Assembly (NCBI RefSeq): GCF_034313965.1
Contig: NZ_JAVIWQ010000002.1
Span: forward strand, 868,001-932,000
Direction of reading: 5' to 3'
Origin: Herbaspirillum sp. RTI4
GTDB lineage: Bacteria; Pseudomonadota; Gammaproteobacteria; Burkholderiales; Burkholderiaceae_D
Length of the DNA: 64,000 nt
The number at the start of each line of letters is the position of its first letter. Position 1 is the first letter of the stretch. The notes below the pieces were generated by a model. The model had not been told where the DNA came from, searched no databases, and was given only the letters and a program-made list of their open reading frames with translations. The position numbers were made by a program, and so were the translations under genes. This document shows positions 46,254 to 58,626 of this stretch, in pieces.

Positions 46254-49070
46254 TTAGAGTTTCGCCAGTTGCTGCTGCAAAGTGGCGACGGTAGCGCTGA
46301 AGTTTACAACGCGTTCCTGCTCTTGCGCCACCACCTGCGCCGGGGCGCGGGCGACGAAGCTTTCATTGCCGAGTTTGGCCTGCGCCTTGACGATTTCCCC
46401 GCTCAGGCGGGCGATTTCCTTGGACAGACGTTCCCGCTCGGCGGCAATATCGATTTCCACCTTGAGCATCAGCTTGATGTTGCCTACCAGCGCCACCGGC
46501 GCAGGCGATTCCGGCAGAGTCTCCACGACCTGCGCTTCGCTCAGACGCGCCAGCGATTGCAGATACGGCAGGAAAGTCTGCATCTGCGCTTGCGCGTCGG
46601 CATCGCCCGCTTCGACGATCAGCGGCACTTTCAGCGCGGGCGACAATTGCATCTCGCCGCGCAGATTGCGGCAGGCGTCGGTGAGGGCCTTGAGCTGGGT
46701 CATCCAGACTTCGGCATCGGTATCGATTTTCTCTGGCTGCGGCTGCGGATAGGCCTGACGCATGATGGAATCGCCGGCCGGGTCGAGCTGCTTGCCGGTC
46801 AGCGGTGCCACGCTCTGCCACAGCGCTTCGGTGATGAACGGCAGCACCGGATGCGCCAGTCGCAGCACGGTTTCCAGCACGCGCAACAAAGTGCGGCGGG
46901 TGGCGCGTTGCTCTGCCTCAGTGCCGTGTTGAATCTGCACCTTGGCCACTTCCAGATACCAGTCGCAGTATTCATCCCAGACGAATTTGTAGATGGCGGT
47001 GGCGATATTGTCGAAACGGTAATCGGCAAAGCCCTTTTCGACCTCTGCCTCGGTGCGCTGCAACAGCGAGACGATCCAGCGATCCGCCTGCGAAAAGCGC
47101 AGTTGTTCCTTGTCGCAAACGCCGGCAACGTGGCCCTCGAAACCGCAATCCTTGCCTTCGGTATTCATCAGCACGAAGCGGGTGGCGTTCCACAGCTTGT
47201 TGCAGAAATTGCGATAGCCCTCACAGCGGTTCAGGTCGAAGTTAATGTTGCGACCCAGCGTCGCCAGTGAGGCAAAGGTGAAGCGCAGCGCATCGGTGCC
47301 GAAAGCGGGGATACCGGCCGGGAATTCCTTGCGGGTGGCTTTGGCGATGCTGTCGGACTGCTTGGGATTCATCAGGCCGGTGGTGCGCTTGGCTAGCAGT
47401 TCGTCGAGCGTGATGCCGTCGATCAGGTCGATAGGATCGAGCGTATTGCCCTTCGATTTCGACATCTTCTGGCCATTGCCGTCGCGCACCAGTCCATGCA
47501 CATAGACCGTATGGAACGGCACTTTGCCGGTGAAATGGGCAGTCATCATGACCATCCGCGCCACCCAGAAGAAAATGATGTCGAAGCCGGTGACCAGCAC
47601 GGAGGAGGGCAGGAACATCTTGTAATCGGGAGTTTCTTCCGGCCAGCCCAGCGTGGAAAACGGCACCAGCGCCGACGAGAACCAGGTATCGAGCACGTCA
47701 GGATCGCGTCTGACCGGCTTGCCGCCAGCCTGCGCCTGCGCTTCGGCTTCGGTGCGGGCGACGTAGATACTGCCGTCTTCGCCGTACCAGGCCGGGATTT
47801 GATGACCCCACCACAGCTGACGCGAGATGCACCAGTCCTGGATGTTGTTGAGCCACTGGTTGTACGTGTTGCTCCAGTTGTCGGGAATCAGCTTGATTTC
47901 GCCATTGGCGACTTTTTCCAGCGCCACTTCGGCAATCGACTTGCCGGGGAAGAACGTCCCTTCCGGTGCCGGTTTGCTCATGGCCACGAACCACTGGTCG
48001 GTCAGCATCGGTTCGATAACGACGCCGGTGCGGTCGCCGCGCGGCACCATCAGCTTGTGCGGCTTGACCTGTTCCAGCAAGCCCAGCGCATCGAGGTCGG
48101 CCACGATTTTCTTGCGCGCCACGAAACGATCCAGTCCGCGATAGGCGGCCGGCGCATCGTCGGTGATTTTGGCGTCCAGCGTCAGGATGCACAGCTGCGG
48201 CAACTGGTGACGCTGGCCGACGGCATAGTCGTTGAAATCGTGCGCAGGGGTGATCTTGACGCAGCCGGTACCGAAGGCTTTATCGACGTATTCATCCTCA
48301 ATGACGGGGATTTCGCGGTCGGTCAGCGGCAGCTTGAGCATCTTGCCGATCAGGTGGACATAGCGCTCGTCGGTTGGATCGACGGCGACAGCAGCGTCGC
48401 CCAGCAGGGTTTCGGGACGGGTAGTGGCCACTGTCAGGTGGCCGCTGCCATCGGCCAGGGGGTAACGGATGTACCACATCGAACCGTCTTCTTCTTCCGA
48501 GACCACTTCCAGATCGGATACCGCAGTGCCCAGTACCGGGTCCCAGTTCACCAGGCGTTTGCCGCGATAGATCAGGCCTTGCTCGTACAAACGCACGAAC
48601 ACTTCCGTGACGCTGCCCGACAGTTTGGGGTCCATCGTGAAATATTCGCGCCCCCAGTCGGTCGAGGAGCCCATGCGACGCATCTGTCCGGTGATGATGG
48701 AGCCGGATTTTTCTTTCCATTCCCATACTTTTTCGACGAATTTTTCCCGGCCCAGATCGTGGCGCGATACTTTTTGCGCGTCGAGCTGGCGTTCCACCAC
48801 GATTTGCGTGGCGATACCGGCGTGGTCGGTGCCGGGAATCCAGGCGGTATTGAAACCGCGCATGCGGTGGTAGCGCGTCAGGCCATCCATGATGGTCTGA
48901 TTGAAGGCGTGCCCCATGTGCAGCGTGCCGGTCACGTTGGGTGGCGGCAACTGGATGCTGAAGGACGGATTTTCGGGTGCGGTGGTGGCGGCAAAATAGC
49001 CGCGTTTTTCCCATTCCTCACGCCAGAATTTTTCTATGTCGGCGGGTTCGAAAGACTTGGCTAATTCCAT
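46254..49070 (-). CDS. valS: valyl-tRNA synthetase
   Basis: Class I synthetase of 938 residues with editing domain. HIGH-type motif HMGH is at residues 51-54 ([17 protein letters not shown]), [16 protein letters not shown] is the second signature, and the C-terminus has an anticodon-binding domain and a coiled-coil arm ([22 protein letters not shown] is its core). Length is normal. It is divergent from the orphan gene at 49243 across 172 bp. Confidence 0.98.
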   Translation of the reverse strand: MELAKSFEPADIEKFWREEWEKRGYFAATTAPENPSFSIQLPPPNVTGTLHMGHAFNQTIMDGLTRYHRMRGFNTAWIPGTDHAGIATQIVVERQLDAQKVSRHDLGREKFVEKVWEWKEKSGSIITGQMRRMGSSTDWGREYFTMDPKLSGSVTEVFVRLYEQGLIYRGKRLVNWDPVLGTAVSDLEVVSEEEDGSMWYIRYPLADGSGHLTVATTRPETLLGDAAVAVDPTDERYVHLIGKMLKLPLTDREIPVIEDEYVDKAFGTGCVKITPAHDFNDYAVGQRHQLPQLCILTLDAKITDDAPAAYRGLDRFVARKKIVADLDALGLLEQVKPHKLMVPRGDRTGVVIEPMLTDQWFVAMSKPAPEGTFFPGKSIAEVALEKVANGEIKLIPDNWSNTYNQWLNNIQDWCISRQLWWGHQIPAWYGEDGSIYVARTEAEAQAQAGGKPVRRDPDVLDTWFSSALVPFSTLGWPEETPDYKMFLPSSVLVTGFDIIFFWVARMVMMTAHFTGKVPFHTVYVHGLVRDGNGQKMSKSKGNTLDPIDLIDGITLDELLAKRTTGLMNPKQSDSIAKATRKEFPAGIPAFGTDALRFTFASLATLGRNINFDLNRCEGYRNFCNKLWNATRFVLMNTEGKDCGFEGHVAGVCDKEQLRFSQADRWIVSLLQRTEAEVEKGFADYRFDNIATAIYKFVWDEYCDWYLEVAKVQIQHGTEAEQRATRRTLLRVLETVLRLAHPVLPFITEALWQSVAPLTGKQLDPAGDSIMRQAYPQPQPEKIDTDAEVWMTQLKALTDACRNLRGEMQLSPALKVPLIVEAGDADAQAQMQTFLPYLQSLARLSEAQVVETLPESPAPVALVGNIKLMLKVEIDIAAERERLSKEIARLSGEIVKAQAKLGNESFVARAPAQVVAQEQERVVNFSATVATLQQQLAKL

Positions 49071-49242
49071 GATTTGCTTTGTGTTTTTGCGAAACCGACC
49101 ATTATAAAGGAGGCGGGCAGCCGCAGCCTCCCCGTAGGCAAAAGTAGCGCCGGTTTGGGCGTTTCCTGGTGGTGATGAAGGGCGATATCGAGGCTAATAG
49201 CCCGGTCATCATTTTTGCGTAAGTCCTGCCCAGAAAGGAAAC

Positions 49243-50913
49243 ATGAACGGAATAAACCCACAGCCCATTGCTCAACGCTCAAGAGTCGTCAGCAGCAGGC
49301 CCTCTTTGCCCGATACGTCGGAGAATCTCGGCACACATTTCACCGCCGTCACTAATCACTCCACGCGCCCAAGCGACAGCGCTTCTGTCGCTCCGGGTAC
49401 GCAAGGGGCCGGACTGCCCCGCAGACGCGGCCAGCTTCCGGCGCTGCTGGCGCAGTATAGGGAGAAACTCAAAAGCCAGAATAAGGAGCCGGCAGCGCTT
49501 GAAATCAGCTATCTGGATCTGATCAAGCACATCGATTTTGTATCCGAATCGATTTGCCGGCATATGCGGCATTGGTCTTTTCCTGTCATTTTAAAAGCCA
49601 GGGCAGCGCTTCCCGTCTCCTGGCATCCGGCGCTGGATGCGCTGGTGAGTGAGCAGGTAGCAAAAATGTGCGGTCTGAACCAGCAGGATGCGCCACCTCA
49701 GGACCGACGCGCAACGATGTTCAGTGCAAGAGGAATGGAAGAAAACCGGAGCATCGCCATGCATGTTCTCGGCACGCCGCCGGAAGAGCGCACCGAGGCC
49801 ATGTTGCGTGAAATGGGCATGATAATCAGAGCCCACGACAGCATCGGCATGGAACTGCTCAGAAGCGACATGGGCATTTATACCTATCTGATACAACGCA
49901 GAACCTGGTGGATACCCGCTGATATGTTTCACATCCCCCGTTCTGAAGGGCTTGAGGCGCAGAAACAAATTATTCGTTTGCTGCACTACTTCAAGGGCGC
50001 CATCGACATGTTCGTCTTACCGCTTACACCCAATCAGGCCAGTCTGAGTCTGTTTCAATATGCGGTGAAAATGCACCGATTCGATATCGCGCAGTTATTG
50101 GTAGAGCAAGGCTGCGATCCCAATTTTGGCATTGACGGCGTGCAGTTTACCTATATGCGGGACTGCACTCTGGAAGAGATCGTCCAGCTGTGCAAGTGGA
50201 ATGTCGAGCTGCGCTTTCTGCTGGCCGAGCGTCTGACCGATGCTTGCCGACAGTTTGTTATTTCCGCTCAAGCATGGCGCTTCCCGGAGGAAAAACTCGA
50301 ACAAGCCGAAAGATCCTTAGGACGGTCGTTTGACTTGACTCGTGCGGAGAGCGCCGCGTTTTACAAAGACGCAAGCGAAGCCGATAAGCAAAAAATCGCG
50401 CGATGGAGAAGAGCGTCTATCCGGGCGGAGCGGGCCGGACAACTGCTCGCCTCCGGACTAAGGCCGCTCTGGATGGCGTCGGTCAATGAAGTGAGCAAAG
50501 TGATGCAAGCGGAAATCGCCAAAAACGAGAATGGAGCGAGCGCTCTGCCGTGGAAGGTGATCCATTACGAAAGATTTCTCGCGCCCTGGCTGTGGCGCTT
50601 ATGCATCACTGCCAGTCAGTTCATGATTCCAGAGGTGCAGGAATTGAAGGACGAGATAATCCAGGAACTGCTTCAGGCCGAAGAAAATACCCATGTCCCC
50701 GCGTTGCGGGAAGCGGTGACAAGACTGGAGGCCAGCTATGAGGGGGGGGATGAGGTGGAACTTACGCCGTATGGCAGCGTTGCCTTGCTGTTTGCCGTCA
50801 TTATGTCTTTGTCTTTCCCGCTATGTTTTTCACGGGCCAGAGCCTCGCGTGACAGGCTTGATGTCTCCAGCCGAGAGTCCCGTTCACGCCCTCTGCAAGA
50901 TACTGGCAGGTGA
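49243..50913 (+). CDS. orphan 556-aa protein, possible secreted effector
   Basis: I do not recognise this protein. The start ATG 49243 follows AAAGGAAAC. Residues 1-60 are Ser/Thr/Pro-rich and look disordered, as in type III secreted proteins. The rest is mostly helical. Residues 262-295 (TPNQASLSLFQYAVKMHRF, then DIAQLLVEQGCDPNFG) resemble a single ankyrin repeat. A hydrophobic segment (VALLFAVIMSLSFPLCF, about 512-528) precedes a short basic tail. It sits alone between valS and the thi operon. Codon use does not look broken. Function unknown; the effector idea is inference. Confidence 0.75.
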   Translation: MNGINPQPIAQRSRVVSSRPSLPDTSENLGTHFTAVTNHSTRPSDSASVAPGTQGAGLPRRRGQLPALLAQYREKLKSQNKEPAALEISYLDLIKHIDFVSESICRHMRHWSFPVILKARAALPVSWHPALDALVSEQVAKMCGLNQQDAPPQDRRATMFSARGMEENRSIAMHVLGTPPEERTEAMLREMGMIIRAHDSIGMELLRSDMGIYTYLIQRRTWWIPADMFHIPRSEGLEAQKQIIRLLHYFKGAIDMFVLPLTPNQASLSLFQYAVKMHRFDIAQLLVEQGCDPNFGIDGVQFTYMRDCTLEEIVQLCKWNVELRFLLAERLTDACRQFVISAQAWRFPEEKLEQAERSLGRSFDLTRAESAAFYKDASEADKQKIARWRRASIRAERAGQLLASGLRPLWMASVNEVSKVMQAEIAKNENGASALPWKVIHYERFLAPWLWRLCITASQFMIPEVQELKDEIIQELLQAEENTHVPALREAVTRLEASYEGGDEVELTPYGSVALLFAVIMSLSFPLCFSRARASRDRLDVSSRESRSRPLQDTGR

Positions 50914-50986
50914 GTCCACCCGAGATAGACAGGTGCGTGGCAGGCGAATAAATTTGCTTGCCGTGGATCAGTGTAGAATTCGGAGC

Positions 50987-51038
50987 ACTGCGTTGTACAG
51001 TAAGTAAATAAGGCGGTACCGCAAGGAAGCAACGCAGT
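50987..51038 (+). other. inverted-repeat hairpin just before the TPP riboswitch
   Basis: A perfect 9-bp inverted repeat ACTGCGTTG / CAACGCAGT (50987-50995 and 51030-51038) encloses the small palindrome GCGGTACCGC. It could be a 5' stem of the thiC leader RNA, or an operator. Confidence 0.5.
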
Positions 51039-51048
51039 CATAAGTACA

Positions 51049-53141
<2,093 letters not shown>

Positions 53142-53150
53142 GCTGCAGAC

Positions 53151-53351
53151 ATGCAAATCGTCTTGAACGGAGCAGCGCATACGCTGGCCGACGACGCCTC
53201 GCTGAACGATCTGATGGCGACGCTATCGCTGGGAAACCAGGCGGTAGCGGTCGCCGTCAATCGCCAGGTGGTACGCCGTCAGGCGTGGGAAACCTGCGTA
53301 CTGCGCGCAGGTGATACCGTGGACGTGGTGCGGGCCATCGGCGGCGGTTAA
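53151..53351 (+). CDS. thiS: sulfur carrier protein ThiS
   Basis: Ubiquitin-fold sulfur carrier of 66 residues for thiazole synthesis. It starts MQIVLNGAAHTLAD and ends VRAIGGG, with the C-terminal Gly-Gly that becomes a thiocarboxylate. It begins 9 bp after thiC and precedes thiG. The activating enzyme ThiF is not encoded in this window. Confidence 0.95.
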   Translation: MQIVLNGAAHTLADDASLNDLMATLSLGNQAVAVAVNRQVVRRQAWETCVLRAGDTVDVVRAIGGG

Positions 53352-53411
53352 CTCCGCATACCGCCGCCTTCGCCACACCACTTTGCGCACTATCGAATGA
53401 AAGGAAACCTC

Positions 53412-54218
53412 ATGCACATGAATGACCTCACCGAGGCCGTCGATCCCGGCCTCACCATTGCCGGCGTGACCTACTCATCGCGTCTCTTAGTCGGTAGCGG
53501 CAAGTACCGCGATCTGGAACAAACCCGCGCGGCCACTGAAGCCAGCGGCGCCAACATCATCACGGTCGCTATCCGCCGCGTCAACATCGGGCAAGACCCC
53601 AACGCGCCCAATTTACTGGATGCGGTTCCGCCGTCGCGTTTCACCATCCTGCCCAATACCGCCGGCTGCTACACCGCCGCCGATGCCGTCTACACCTTGC
53701 AACTGGCACGGGAATTACTGAACGGCCACAAGCTGGTCAAGCTGGAAGTGCTGGGCGATGAAAAGACCCTGTTCCCCAACATGCCGGAAACCCTGAAAGC
53801 CGCCGAGACCCTGGTCAAAGATGGTTTCGACGTCATGGTCTACTGCAGCGACGATCCGATTCAGGCGCGGATGCTGGAAGAAATCGGCTGCGTCGCCGTC
53901 ATGCCGCTGGCCTCGCTGATCGGCTCGGGCATGGGCATTCTCAATCCATGGAATTTGTCGCTGATTATTGAGCAAGCCAAGATCCCCGTGCTGGTGGACG
54001 CCGGTGTCGGCACCGCTTCCGATGCCGCCATTGCCATGGAACTCGGCTGCGACGGGGTACTGATGAACACCGCCATTGCCGGCGCACGCGACCCTATCCG
54101 CATGGCGCGCGCCATGAAGCTGGCCGTGCAAGCCGGACGCGAAGCCTACCTCGCCGGACGCATCGCCAAACGCTTTTCGGCATCGCCTTCCTCGCCGATG
54201 GCTGGACGCGTAGTGTGA
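53412..54218 (+). CDS. thiG: thiazole synthase ThiG
   Basis: Forms the thiazole phosphate from deoxyxylulose phosphate, ThiS-thiocarboxylate and dehydroglycine. The product has 268 residues from ATG 53412 ([14 protein letters not shown]), a few bases after AAGGAAA; ATG 53397 and 53418 are alternatives. The Schiff-base lysine is in [28 protein letters not shown] and the phosphate site [18 protein letters not shown] are typical. It overlaps thiD by 4 bp. Confidence 0.97.
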   Translation: MHMNDLTEAVDPGLTIAGVTYSSRLLVGSGKYRDLEQTRAATEASGANIITVAIRRVNIGQDPNAPNLLDAVPPSRFTILPNTAGCYTAADAVYTLQLARELLNGHKLVKLEVLGDEKTLFPNMPETLKAAETLVKDGFDVMVYCSDDPIQARMLEEIGCVAVMPLASLIGSGMGILNPWNLSLIIEQAKIPVLVDAGVGTASDAAIAMELGCDGVLMNTAIAGARDPIRMARAMKLAVQAGREAYLAGRIAKRFSASPSSPMAGRVV

Positions 54219-55066
54219 GCATGATGAGCCAAAAAAACGCCGCTGTTTATCGTGCAACCCCGCCCATCGTGCTGGTTTTTTCCGGCTCCGACCCCAGCGG
54301 TGGAGCCGGACTGCAAGCCGACATGCCTGCTATTACCGCGCTGGGCGCGCATCCGCTCACAGTCCCCACCGCGCTGACGGTGCAGGACAACGTCAGCGTA
54401 TTCGCCGTGCATCCGATCGATGCCGACCTGGTGCGGCATCAGGCGCAAGTACTGATAGACCGTTTTCCTATCGCCGCCGTGAAACTGGGCATTGCCGGCA
54501 ACCGCGCCAACGCCGAAGTGATTGCCGGACTGATACGCGGCTTGCGTCAGCATCAGCCGGATTTACCGGTCGTGCTCGACCCGGTGCTGGCCAACGGCAA
54601 GGGCGACAATCTCTCGGCGCATGACGACCCGGTGGAAGCGCTGACCTCGCTGTATGCGCTGGCCACCATCATTACCCCCAATCTGAACGAAGCGCAGCGT
54701 CTGTGCGGCGGCAATCGTCCGCTGGAAGAGCAGGCGGCTTTGCTGATGCAACGAGGCTGCCGGCATGTGCTGCTCAAGGGCGGACACGGGCCGCAACAGG
54801 AAGATGTTGTCAATCACTGGTTCGGCCCCGATGGCGCGCACGAAGCCTGGCGCTGGCCGCGTCTGGCAGATGAATTCCACGGCAGCGGCTGCACGCTGGC
54901 GGCGGCGCTGTCGGCCTTACTGGCGCGGGGCCTGAGCATGCGCGAGGCCCTGCTGCAAGCGCAAATCTATTGTCAGCACGCGCTGGCAACGTCCTACTCC
55001 ATCGCGCCGGGGCAGCGCATTCCGAATCGGGTACCCTTGTTTGATTTCTCAAATGTGGCCCACTGA
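54215..55066 (+). CDS. thiD: hydroxymethylpyrimidine/phosphomethylpyrimidine kinase ThiD
   Basis: Ribokinase-fold enzyme that phosphorylates HMP and HMP-P before coupling. The product has up to 283 residues. The GTG at 54215 overlaps the thiG stop; ATG 54221 or 54224 are equally possible. [15 protein letters not shown] is at the N-terminus; [21 protein letters not shown] and the anion-hole [17 protein letters not shown] are present. It is a single-domain protein without fused ThiE. Confidence 0.95.
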   Translation: MSMMSQKNAAVYRATPPIVLVFSGSDPSGGAGLQADMPAITALGAHPLTVPTALTVQDNVSVFAVHPIDADLVRHQAQVLIDRFPIAAVKLGIAGNRANAEVIAGLIRGLRQHQPDLPVVLDPVLANGKGDNLSAHDDPVEALTSLYALATIITPNLNEAQRLCGGNRPLEEQAALLMQRGCRHVLLKGGHGPQQEDVVNHWFGPDGAHEAWRWPRLADEFHGSGCTLAAALSALLARGLSMREALLQAQIYCQHALATSYSIAPGQRIPNRVPLFDFSNVAH

Positions 55067-55078
55067 CAAAGTAAAAAA

Positions 55079-55714
55079 ATGAGCGCTTCCAAAAACTGGA
55101 CCTTAAAAGGTTTGTACATCGTCACTCCTGACTGGGACGATACCGAACGCTTGCTGGCCGTCACCGCGCAGGCGCTCGACGGCGGTGCCGCCATCGTGCA
55201 GTACCGCCACAAAACCGCCGACGCCGCACTGCGCCGCACCCAGGCCACCGCCCTGCTGCAACTGTGCCGCGCCCGCAGCGTGCCTTTCATCATCAACGAC
55301 CATCTCGACCTGTGCGTGGCGCTGGATGCCGACGGCATTCACGTCGGCGGCACCGATGCCTCCATCGCGCAGGCCAGGGCAGCAGTCGGCCCCGGAAAAA
55401 TTGTCGGCGCATCCTGCTACGCCACGCTGCAACTGGCGCACGACGCGTATCGTGCCGGTGCCAGCTATGTCGCCTTCGGCGGGTTTTATCCTTCGCGGGT
55501 GAAGAAATACGACTTCAAAACCACCTCCGACATCATCGTTCAATCGCATGCGGAAATCCCCTTGCCGGTGGTGGTGATCGGCGGCATGACGCAGGAAAAT
55601 TCGGTACCGCTGGTGGCCGCCGGCGCCGATATGGTGGCGGCGATCAGCAGCGTTTATATGGCGGACGATCCGCGCGCGGCGGCGGCGGGGTTGGTGGGTT
55701 TGTTTGCGGGATAG
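55079..55714 (+). CDS. thiE: thiamine phosphate synthase ThiE
   Basis: Couples HMP-PP with thiazole phosphate to give thiamine phosphate. The TIM-barrel protein has 211 residues. QYRHKTAD binds pyrophosphate, INDHLDLCVALDADGIHVGG carries the metal and substrate residues, YVAFGGFYPS and VVIGGMTQEN follow. The usual Gln of HxGQxD is replaced by Gly (HVGGTD). It is the last gene of the operon. A weak terminator follows. Confidence 0.95.
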   Translation: MSASKNWTLKGLYIVTPDWDDTERLLAVTAQALDGGAAIVQYRHKTADAALRRTQATALLQLCRARSVPFIINDHLDLCVALDADGIHVGGTDASIAQARAAVGPGKIVGASCYATLQLAHDAYRAGASYVAFGGFYPSRVKKYDFKTTSDIIVQSHAEIPLPVVVIGGMTQENSVPLVAAGADMVAAISSVYMADDPRAAAAGLVGLFAG

Positions 55715-55731
55715 GCGGATGCAACAGGCGG

Positions 55732-55754
55732 CATAGAAATGCCCTATGTTTTTT
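55732..55754 (+). terminator. possible terminator of the thi operon
   Basis: A short stem CATAG/CTATG (55732-55736 and 55744-55748) is followed by six T. The stem is short, so support is moderate. Confidence 0.45.
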
Positions 55755-55805
55755 GTTTGGAAGTATTTGCTACCGATGCGGCTGACGGCCGTGTTGAGAG
55801 GGCGT

Positions 55806-56528
55806 TCATGACATTCCCCATAAATAAGGATATTCATCATCCTGCCATTCAGAAAATCCGCTTTGTACGGGGATGACGTTTGAGTGCGGTAGAGATGTGC
55901 TTATGGCGATACATGCTTTTGTCAGATCTACAGAGTTATTGTTGATGACAAGCCATGTTGAGTCACCAATAGGTAAGTCGTCCTTAACTTTCCCTAATGC
56001 CTGCATCAGAAACTTATCCGTCTCACATTCGAATGACATCCCAGCGACGACGAATCGCCTGTTGTTAGTCATAGCAACATAAAACTTGTTCGCTTCAACG
56101 GTCCATTTCCGTTCAGATGAAACGTCCTCTTGAAGTAAAAATGGACTTCGATTTTGGTTGCTTGTGAGTTCCTCAGTAGTACCGTTCAGGTGTGAAACGT
56201 GCGAATCGACTAGCCATTCAGGACAATCAATATCTCCCTTTTCCGTGGCTGGCATTTCACGTTGCAGCAAATAGTCCCAGTTTGTCGTGCCAAAATGATG
56301 TTGATGGCCTGGAGGTGTTTGGGTTGCCAAGTCATCCAGAAGACGACGAATGCAGGAAGTGTTAACAGTCGGCTTATTCATTTCGCAGCGTATGGCGGTT
56401 TTGATTTGCTTAATGTGTTGTTCGCGCGGAAGTGTTTTCCATTCGTCAGGAACAGTCCACGTCAATCCGCAGTTACAAGACAAACCACGGCCAAATAGCC
56501 AAATTGTTGTGTTGTCCTTCATCGTCAT
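55806..56528 (-). CDS. solitary SIR2-like protein (putative NAD-binding defence effector)
   Basis: Protein of 240 residues that I assign to the SIR2-like group by its motifs: FGRGLSC (12-18) for the GAGxS nucleotide loop, TTNWD (81-85) with the candidate catalytic Asn83, SHLNG (112-116) with candidate catalytic His113, and VVAGMSFECETDKFL (160-174) for the late GxSxxD element. Similar domains in Thoeris ThsA and other systems destroy NAD during phage infection. No partner gene is beside it. The gene is visibly AT-richer than its neighbours, which suggests transfer. The start has AAGG 6 bp upstream. Defence function is inference. Confidence 0.72.
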   Translation of the reverse strand: MTMKDNTTIWLFGRGLSCNCGLTWTVPDEWKTLPREQHIKQIKTAIRCEMNKPTVNTSCIRRLLDDLATQTPPGHQHHFGTTNWDYLLQREMPATEKGDIDCPEWLVDSHVSHLNGTTEELTSNQNRSPFLLQEDVSSERKWTVEANKFYVAMTNNRRFVVAGMSFECETDKFLMQALGKVKDDLPIGDSTWLVINNNSVDLTKACIAISTSLPHSNVIPVQSGFSEWQDDEYPYLWGMS

Positions 56529-56592
56529 TATTTGCCTTAGATTCCACTTGCGCTAATCGTCAAAGAAATGTGTCACATCACCGTATGGAATT

Positions 56593-56621
56593 GAAAATGC
56601 CGCCCATTCGGCGGCATTTTC
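56593..56621. terminator. intrinsic terminator of dps
   Basis: Perfect 12-bp stem GAAAATGCCGCC / GGCGGCATTTTC with a 5-nt loop, 30 bp past the dps stop on the minus strand. The A/T flanks let it act in both directions. Confidence 0.85.
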
Positions 56622-56651
56622 ACAACTTCGCTGCATACCAGCGACAGTCGA

Positions 56652-57152
56652 TTACTCTTCCAGCAAACTGCGCAACATCCACGCATTTTTTTCATGCAGT
56701 TGCATACGAGCGGTCAGCAGATCGGCTGTCGGCTCATCGGCGGCAGCATCGACGACAGGGAAAATCGAACGCGCAGTGCGGGTGACGGCTTCCTGACCGG
56801 CCACCAGCTGACGAATCATTTCCGTCGCATTAGGCACGCCTTCGGCTTCTGCGATGGTGGAGAGTTGCGCGAATTCACGGTAAGTCCCGGGAGCCGGATA
56901 GCCCAGCGCGCGGATGCGTTCGGCAATCTCATCGACAGCCAGTGCCAGTTCGCCGTATTGACCTTCAAACATCAAATGCAGCGTGCTGAACATCGGACCC
57001 TTGACGTTCCAGTGGAAATTATGGGTCTTCAGGTACAGCGTGTAAGAGTCGGCGAGCAGCTTGCTCAGGCCATCGGCAATTTTTTTGCGGTCTTTGTCGT
57101 TGATGCCGATATTGATGGAAACGGCAGGCGTTGCAGAATCTTTTTTAGCCAT
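56652..57152 (-). CDS. dps: Dps family DNA-protection ferritin
   Basis: Dodecameric ferritin-like protein of 166 residues that binds DNA, oxidises iron and protects against peroxide. The intersubunit ferroxidase residues are in NFHWNVKGPMFSTLHLMFE (His and Glu) and DEIAERIRALG. The N-terminus has a few Lys residues that may contact DNA. It has a good AAGGAG site upstream of ATG 57152 and a strong terminator. Confidence 0.95.
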   Translation of the reverse strand: MAKKDSATPAVSINIGINDKDRKKIADGLSKLLADSYTLYLKTHNFHWNVKGPMFSTLHLMFEGQYGELALAVDEIAERIRALGYPAPGTYREFAQLSTIAEAEGVPNATEMIRQLVAGQEAVTRTARSIFPVVDAAADEPTADLLTARMQLHEKNAWMLRSLLEE

Positions 57153-57255
57153 GATGAAAACTCCTTAAAAGTAGATACGAGTCAGTATGGGACTCAGGAA
57201 AATAAGCATTGAAATCCTGCGCAGCGCTTGTGCTGTCTTGTCGATACCAAGGGAT

Positions 57256-58467
57256 TTAACGTGAATTGCGACGCAGGTCATTTCTGTACAGCACGAGGGT
57301 TAACAGTACACCTATTAGCGCCGCAGCGGCGCCGACGAGGAAAATCGCATCGTAGCCGTAGCCGCCCACTACCAGTCCGGCCAGCGGACCGACGACTGCC
57401 AGCGCCACATCCAGAAAGACAGTAAACGTGCCGAGCGCAGCACCGCGATTGGCGGGGGCGACATGGCAGACAGCCTCGGTACCGAGCGAGGGAAATACCA
57501 TCGAAAAACCAAGACCCGAAATGGCCGCGCCCAGCATTGCTACGGCCGGGCCGGGAGCCCACCATAGCAGCAGCAGTCCGAAAGTTTCTACCGTAAATGC
57601 GGCAATCGCCACACGGAAACCGCCGTGGCGGTGGATGGATTGCGCGAACAGCAAGCGCGCCGCAACAAAGGACAAACCGAACAGTGATAAGGCCAAAGCG
57701 GCATTGCTCCACTGATGACTGGCGTAGTACAGCGTGACAAAAGTGGCGATGATGCCGAAGCCGACGGTACCCAGCGCCAGACCCGCGCCATACGGCATGA
57801 CATAAGAAAACACCTGACGGAATCCCATCCGTTCGCCATGCACAGCCGGCACGGCTTGCTTGACCCAGGCCCATAAGAATCCGCCCAGCGCCAGCAGCAC
57901 GATCAGGATGCCGATGGACAGTAATCCGAAATAATGTTCCAGCGCCACGCCCAGCGGCGCGCCCACCGCCAGCGCGCCATAGTTGGCGATGCCGTTCCAG
58001 GAAATCATGCGCGTCGTGTGGCCGCTACCGATGCGACCTATGCCCCACATGATGGCACCGGTGCCGACCAGACTTTCGCCCAAGCCCAGCGCCAGCCGGC
58101 TGCACAGCAGAAACAGCAAACTGAGTCCCTGCATCGACTGCGCCAGCGACGCCAGAAACAAAAATACACCGCTAATACCGCAGCCGGTCAGGCCGTACAG
58201 CACACTGCGTTTAGCACCGATGGAATCGGCCAGACGACCGGCTTGTGGCCGCGTAAGCAGGGTCGCCACATATTGCACACTGATCGCGATACCGGCAATG
58301 AAAGAGCTGTAGCCGAGATCAACATGGACGTACCCCGGCAGCACCGCCATCGGTAAACCGACGATGAGATAGCAGATGAAGGTGAGTGCGACGGTGGATA
58401 AAATCTGGAACGTGACGGCGTTCGGGGAGAGCGTGGCAGGAGCGGAACTGACGGTATTTGATGGCAT
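57256..58467 (-). CDS. MFS transporter (YhhS-like)
   Basis: Major facilitator of 403 residues with 12 predicted helices. The MFS motif A appears as GRLADSIGAKRSVLYG after helix 2 and the sequence resembles the YhhS/arabinose-efflux subgroup. The substrate is not known. I choose ATG 58467 (MPSNTVSSAPATL) because it gives the usual length; ATG 58497 is also in frame and neither has a good ribosome site. It is divergent from uvrD. Confidence 0.88.
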   Translation of the reverse strand: MPSNTVSSAPATLSPNAVTFQILSTVALTFICYLIVGLPMAVLPGYVHVDLGYSSFIAGIAISVQYVATLLTRPQAGRLADSIGAKRSVLYGLTGCGISGVFLFLASLAQSMQGLSLLFLLCSRLALGLGESLVGTGAIMWGIGRIGSGHTTRMISWNGIANYGALAVGAPLGVALEHYFGLLSIGILIVLLALGGFLWAWVKQAVPAVHGERMGFRQVFSYVMPYGAGLALGTVGFGIIATFVTLYYASHQWSNAALALSLFGLSFVAARLLFAQSIHRHGGFRVAIAAFTVETFGLLLLWWAPGPAVAMLGAAISGLGFSMVFPSLGTEAVCHVAPANRGAALGTFTVFLDVALAVVGPLAGLVVGGYGYDAIFLVGAAAALIGVLLTLVLYRNDLRRNSR

Positions 58468-58626
58468 GGCGGGAGAAAGGAATCGGAAGTAGGGCATTGC
58501 TGCCGCTCGCGGATTTTACCTTGTGCGGACAAATCTTGCCGGTGGTAGGGGCGTGCTGAAGACCGCGCACAGAATCGCCGACAAAACGGGCAGGGCTGCG
58601 CAGGAGTCAGGCCGTATAATCAGCGG

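Noticed and set aside
47496-49064. 522-aa open frame antisense to valS
   Set aside because: Antisense shadow of valS; no ribosome site or family signature.
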